Shown here piece after piece: positions 60,801-64,000 of a stretch of 64,000 nucleotides of DNA (position 1 is its first letter; the number at the start of each line of letters is the position of its first letter). The position numbers and the translations under genes are program-made. This DNA is from Auriscalpium vulgare (Eukaryota > Basidiomycota > Agaricomycetes > Russulales > Auriscalpiaceae): contig JAHBBC010000021.1 of assembly GCA_019915015.1 (NCBI GenBank), positions 248,001 to 312,000 on the forward strand, written 5' to 3'. A model generated the notes under the pieces. That model was not told the origin of the DNA and did no database searches. It saw only the letters and a program-made list of their open reading frames with translations.

Positions 60801-61671
60801 CCGGTGGGGCGCCCTGCGAGAAGTGGTCACGGACAACGGCGCACCGTTCGTGTCGGCCTTGGAATCCCTGTCGCATAAGTATGGAGTCCGGCACATTCGA
60901 ATATCGGGATATAATTCGCGAGCCAACGGAATAGTCGAGCGGTCTCACTTCGACGTACGTCAAGCGCTCTACAAGGCAGCCGATGGAAACGCTGCAAAAT
61001 GGTCATCGGTCGCGTACTCGGTATTCTGGTCGGACAGGATAACGATCAGGCGGAGGATGGGCTGCTCGCCATACTTCGCGGTAACAGGAACGCAGCCGCT
61101 AATGCCGCTGGATATCATCGAGGCTTCATACTTGATGCCTCCGCCCGAGTCTCTACTGTCTTCCACAGACCTCATAGCGCGCAGGGCAATGGCCCTACAA
61201 AAGAGAAAAGCCCAGTTAAGGACCATCCACGACAAAGTCTTTGAAGCGCGACGTATCGCGGCGGTAAAATTTGAACGTGACCACGAAGCGACGATTCGCG
61301 ACTACAATTTCAAGAGAGGCGACTTGGTCCTCCTACGGTTCACGCGGTACGAGAAGTCATTAGATCGAAAAATGCTTCCGCGCTACGATGGACCGTTCGT
61401 GGTAATTGGCCGACGGAAAGGAGGACCTTACGTGCTTGCGGACCTCCACGGTGCGCTCTTCGACCGGCCGGTCGCGGAGTTTCGCGTCCTGCCTTACTTC
61501 GCGCGAACGAACATTGCGCTGCCAGAGTTGCCCGAATTTCTGGACGTCCCACAGTCCAGGGTGGACGAGCTACTTCATGAAGATAGGCAGGATCACGATG
61601 TCATTCATGAAGAGGAAGCAGACGACCCCACCCGGGAAGACGATGACGAGGACGACGAGATCACCGTCTAA
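57880..61671 (+). CDS. Gypsy retrotransposon Pol: reverse transcriptase, RNase H and integrase (ORF2)
   Basis: The Pol frame is one base back from Gag and is open from the frameshift site to 61671; the first internal methionine is at 57970. The reverse transcriptase has RSRWFCVVKKDGTSLRIVH, QTPYGAKRLVTLPMGWTNSV and the catalytic FIDD (near 59050). RNase H starts LAVDTSYIAVGFLLSQ. The integrase has an H2C2 zinc site (HDDVGHKG...CHIC) and a D,D35E core: Asp in YADTMH (60658), Asp in VTDNGAPF (60832) and Glu in IVERSHF (60937). A GPY/F-type module (RYDGPFVVIGRRKGGPY) follows. The C-terminus is acidic, without an obvious chromodomain. All catalytic residues are present, so the element may be autonomous. 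Confidence 0.96.
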   Translation, partial: GFSRLEDLLEDQEEVGLVVGFEPDKPDTLRMESLVYLESSPTIEDVQSAYLSVCDLPEEYAGVFAKRAEEGEEEEERARAGTFIWTAADWGDGESGREREEETDRGELQPTAMQREVFAATKKRYKPAHLKVKPIRTDLPEHFRILREIRGDPLADMPPLPEKPPDFVPTGRYTAERREQFDRVHDGDFLWPEERKLMHAFMCAQNEAFAWDDSERGRFREDFFPPVTIPVVPHRPWVQRNIPIPPGIYDKVMALIKTKIAAGVYEDSNSSYRSRWFCVVKKDGTSLRIVHSLEPLNAVTIAHSGVPPFPDHLAEQFAGRPCGGILDLYVGYDERRLDEASRDLTTFQTPYGAKRLVTLPMGWTNSVPIFHDDVTFILQPEIPHITVPFIDDVPLKGPDSDYRTEGGGYETIPGNNGIRRFVWEHFNNVNRVVQRMRYCHGTFSGWKSQLCVPEFYVVGHRCTPQGRMADEEKVAKIRNWGPCTDLSDVRAFLGTVGVLRIFIRNFAHRAHALTHLTRKDVPFEWGPEQSRAMEDLKEAVLASPALLPIDYTSEAPVILAVDTSYIAVGFLLSQADPNVPQDRKRRRYSRFGSIALNDREARFSQPKLELYGLFRALRALKVYLIGVRNLTIEVDARYIKGMLENPDLEPSASMNRWIIGILMFHFELVHVPGLFHGPDGLSRRRRQPGDALEQEDDFDDWVDAVYGFAHIVNMVVPKTAQERASRRQDGWTVPGSIPDEHGAGSSQDAIRREEARRSHDEPADVWATTVQMQPAPVQDATYRDVPRSDKAHEADKRLELVRDWLGTLARPADLTDEQFARFARYALQFFKDGDRLFKRHHQGRHQLVLGGDRRIAVLKAAHDDVGHKGVYATRMMLLERFWWPYVDADVAWWVRTCHICETRLVRHSLIPPTVATPANLFAKMYADTMHMPASGGFKYIVQGRCSVTHYPEWRMLRAETADAIAKWIFEDVLCRWGALREVVTDNGAPFVSALESLSHKYGVRHIRISGYNSRANGIVERSHFDVRQALYKAADGNAAKWSSVAYSVFWSDRITIRRRMGCSPYFAVTGTQPLMPLDIIEASYLMPPPESLLSSTDLIARRAMALQKRKAQLRTIHDKVFEARRIAAVKFERDHEATIRDYNFKRGDLVLLRFTRYEKSLDRKMLPRYDGPFVVIGRRKGGPYVLADLHGALFDRPVAEFRVLPYFARTNIALPELPEFLDVPQSRVDELLHEDRQDHDVIHEEEADDPTREDDDEDDEITV

Positions 61672-62144
61672 AAAGTACCGCCCAGCACTACGGCGACTGA
61701 GGACAGTCGATATTTCAGTTGGGGGGAGGATTAGACGGTGGTATCTAGGACTGAACAGCTGGAAGTACGGATGGAGAGGAGTCAGGACGATAAGTCGAGG
61801 TCGCGAGCGCTAGCGAAGCTCGGACTGGGCAGGCACCGACTAAGGCTTCAAGGGTCTGGAACAAGGCTGAGGTCGCGCCGGAAACGCGATAGGACACGCT
61901 CACACTGTGACACAAGCAATGGACTCTATTCACAACATAGCAGGATAGCGAATTCTATGTACACAGCAAAGAGGTAGCGACGGATAGCGAACAACTATGA
62001 ACAGACCGATAACGAGCGGACAACACGACAGCGAGACGCCGAAACCCCCACCTAGGACACGAGGAACGCCCCCCGCATCGAAGCACCAAGGCCCTCTGCT
62101 GTTGAAGCAGGGGCGACTCCTTTTGAAGAAAGGCTCGCAAGCGG
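61672..62144. other. Non-coding region after pol with polypurine tract
   Basis: About 470 bases. GGGGGGAGGA at 61721-61730, preceded by TTTCAGTT, looks like the polypurine tract that primes plus-strand synthesis next to a 3' LTR. The sequence after it shows no match to the region before the Gag gene, so a 3' LTR is not demonstrated here. No gene seen. Confidence 0.45.
61721..61730 (+). other. Polypurine tract candidate
   Basis: Ten purines GGGGGGAGGA, 50 bases downstream of the pol stop, in the position expected just before a Gypsy 3' LTR. Confidence 0.55.
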
Positions 62145-63845
62145 CTAAGCGGCGGGCGCGGGGTCAGCGGGACCATCAGCCGCGGCGGAGGGCGGCGTGC
62201 CGACATCCTCGAAGGAGGGAGCGGCGGCGGTAGGCATGGTAGGGCCGGGGGCAGGGTCCGACGCGGGAGGAGCGGCAGAGGCGAGCGGCGAGAAGGGCGC
62301 AGCGGGAGCAACCGGAGGCACGGGGGAAGGAAGGCGAGAGGCGCGACCAACGAGAGGCACGACGGCGGCGCTAAGCAGCGGGAGGGAAGAGGCGATGAGA
62401 GCCGACGAGGGTGGCGCGAGGAGGAGGCGCGAGGCAGGCCTGGCCGGCGCAGGAGAAGCGGCGCGCGACGCGGGGGGAGCAGGGAGAGGGATGCGGCGCG
62501 GCGGATCGAAGGGGCCAACCTGCGGCGAGATGAGGCCCCCGGCAGGCGCAGGGAACGCGGGGTCGCCGAGCTGCTGCAGGGTCCGCCAGACCCAGTTCCG
62601 CTCAGCGACGATGCCGCGGGCCCGGGCGTCGAGCGTCGCGTAGTTGACGCTGATGGTGTTGAGCTCCTCCGTGAGCGCGTTGTAGGTCCGGAAAAGCTGC
62701 GGCGGGGAGTCGTGGCGGAGGATGGGGACGGCGCCGGCAGGGCCGGGGTGGTCGGCCCAGTCGAAGGCGGAGGACCGGGGACGGACATGGATGCCGGCAG
62801 GGTCGACATCCTGCGAGACTCCGTCGCTGCCCACCACGTAGAAGTGCGTCCCGCGGACACCGTCGTCGCACTTGTGGTGGCCCACGAAGCAGCGATGGCA
62901 CTGGCGGCCGCTGACGTCCGTGAAGAAGCACGTGGGGTGGGAGTCCATCGTGGCGCAGCGGTAGCAGGGGGCGGAAGCCTGAGGGTCGGAGTGTGAGCGG
63001 CGCAACACGACGGACAAGAAAAGGGCGACGTACCTGAAGGCGGCGGCCCGGGAAGGTGTCAGCGACGGGGATCTTGGCGCCCTTGATGGAGGTGGAAGGG
63101 TCGGCGGCGGGCGCGGGGGAGCCGGCCTCGGAAGAGGGGACAGTGGCGGCGGGCGGAGGCACGAGGGAGCCGGAGGGGACGTTGGCAGGGCGCTTGGAAC
63201 TGCGGACGGCTTTGCCCTTGCCCTTCGACTTGGCGGCGGCGGGGACTGATCGGGGGGCGGGGAGTTTGGTGGCGCCGCGGGTGCGCTGCGCGACGGGCTC
63301 CTGCGGGTCCCCCGCCTCATCTAGCTCGTCGACCTCGGCCTCGGCGTCAGCCTCGGAGGGGGCGGACTCGCGGTTGCGCTTGGTGGGCGGCGGGGAAGCG
63401 CGGGCGGCGGCGCGGTGAGGCGTGGAGGAGACCGGGGGGCGGACAGAAGGCGCGGGGAGGGCACTGTCGGCGCGGGCCCGCTTGCCAGCCTGACGGGAGA
63501 GAGGAGCGGCGACGGGAGTGGAGTAGGGGATGGCGGGTGAGGACGGCGTGGGGGAGGGGCCGGAGGACGGCCAGGCGTCGACAACGGCGGACACGGCCCC
63601 GATCCTGTCCAGCACCTCGGACGGCGGGGGGTCCTCCCCCAACACCTCAGCATAGGCGGACTGGACACAAGGGAGGGTCAGCAGAGCGTCGGGAGCGAGA
63701 GGCCGTGGGCACTCACCGTGGCCGACTCCCAGTTCGCGGCGAACTCGCCGTAGTGGGCGGAGTCGACTGTGGGGAGGGAGGCGACGAGCGCTTCTACGGC
63801 GGACAGCCGTTTCCTGAGGTTGATGGGGCGGGAGAACGCAGACAT
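62145..63845 (-). CDS. Ala/Pro-rich protein with a six-cysteine zinc-type motif, antisense to the Gypsy element
   Basis: Three exons, 63717-63845, 63034-63660 and 62145-62978, join with phase-0 GT-AG introns into a 529-residue protein. The start is MSAFSRPINLRKRLSAVEAL. The middle is basic and low complexity (KRARADSALPAPSVRPP, KSKGKGKAVRSSKRP) and looks nuclear. At the second junction comes a compact Cys motif: CYRC, then a Cys after SHPT, then CHRC and HHKC (C-x2-C-x8-C-x9-C-x2-C-x6-C). A predicted coiled coil follows (LFRTYNALTEELNTISVNYATLDARA), then a very Ala/Pro-rich tail. The Cys spacing resembles fungal DNA-binding cysteine clusters but does not match the canonical Zn2Cys6 pattern, so the binding role is inference. 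It may belong to the retroelement or be a neighbouring gene. Confidence 0.72.
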
Positions 63846-64000
63846 GGCCAGGGAAGGGGGGAGATAGGGAGAGGTGAGGGGAGGAAAGAGAGAGACGGAG
63901 AGGTCGAGGCGCAACGCGTCGCGTTAAGACGGGGCGCCGCGCCAGCGTGTGGGTTTTTGCTTCCGACGTGGAAGCAGAGCGGGCCCGCCGGGCCGCGACA
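63846..64000. other. End of window upstream of the antisense gene
   Basis: About 155 GC-rich bases, presumably promoter of the antisense gene and, if that gene lies inside the retroelement, the approach to the 3' LTR beyond the window. Nothing recognised. Confidence 0.3.

Noticed and set aside
61955..62860. 301-codon Arg/Pro/Ser-rich frame on the - strand near the antisense gene
   Set aside because: Out-of-frame shadow of the third exon of the spliced Ala/Pro-rich gene, caused by extreme GC content.
1..64000. tRNA genes, rRNA and CRISPR arrays
   Set aside because: No B-box/anticodon arrangement outside coding sequence, no rRNA-like sequence and no spaced direct repeats were seen by eye; a tRNA scan would be decisive.

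Overview
The window looks like the nuclear genome of a basidiomycete fungus, probably an agaricomycete of the Polyporales type. The evidence is GC-rich DNA, many short GT-AG introns of about 45-65 bp that interrupt conserved proteins, and gene families typical of that group: a CcmS-related protein, a GAR-domain microtubule protein, tandem CCCH proteins, Tnp2 (CACTA) and Gypsy elements. The genus assignment is inference. All coordinates for multi-exon genes are gene spans from start codon to stop codon.

Positions 1-48962 are a dense housekeeping block. In order it holds a STRIPAK component (Far11, 5' end cut off), ubiquitin-activating enzyme E1, the splicing factor cactin, an uncertain small gene, the cleavage/polyadenylation factor Mpe1, mitochondrial ClpX, Ran-binding protein 1, the p24 cargo receptor Emp24, a kinesin-8 motor, dihydroorotase, a CcmS-related protein, a small membrane-anchored coiled-coil protein, a GAR-domain microtubule protein, nucleoporin Nsp1, an unrecognised conserved gene, a Gfo/Idh/MocA oxidoreductase, a Cdt1-like replication factor, a CCCH zinc-finger protein, RhoGDI, Coq2 and Ytp1. 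These serve unrelated basic processes (ubiquitin, mRNA processing, nuclear transport, cytoskeleton, pyrimidine and ubiquinone synthesis) and do not form a pathway cluster. Several pairs share divergent promoters of 100-190 bp.

A 3.25 kb segment (9834-13088) is bounded by a 68-bp inverted repeat with one mismatch. It encloses Mpe1, whose N-terminal DWNN domain carries two apparent single-base insertions. Ytp1 has a similar apparent frame break.

Positions of about 49.8-64.0 kb are accessory DNA. First comes a CACTA-type Tnp2 transposase gene with a tandemly triplicated exon. Next is a gene fragment that seems to have lost its end. Then comes a Gypsy LTR retrotransposon with intact Gag-protease and Pol frames joined by a textbook -1 frameshift heptamer. 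Last is a three-exon alanine/proline-rich gene with a cysteine-rich motif, on the opposite strand downstream of pol. No 3' LTR was found inside the window, so this antisense gene may lie inside the retroelement. No tRNA, rRNA or CRISPR feature was seen.
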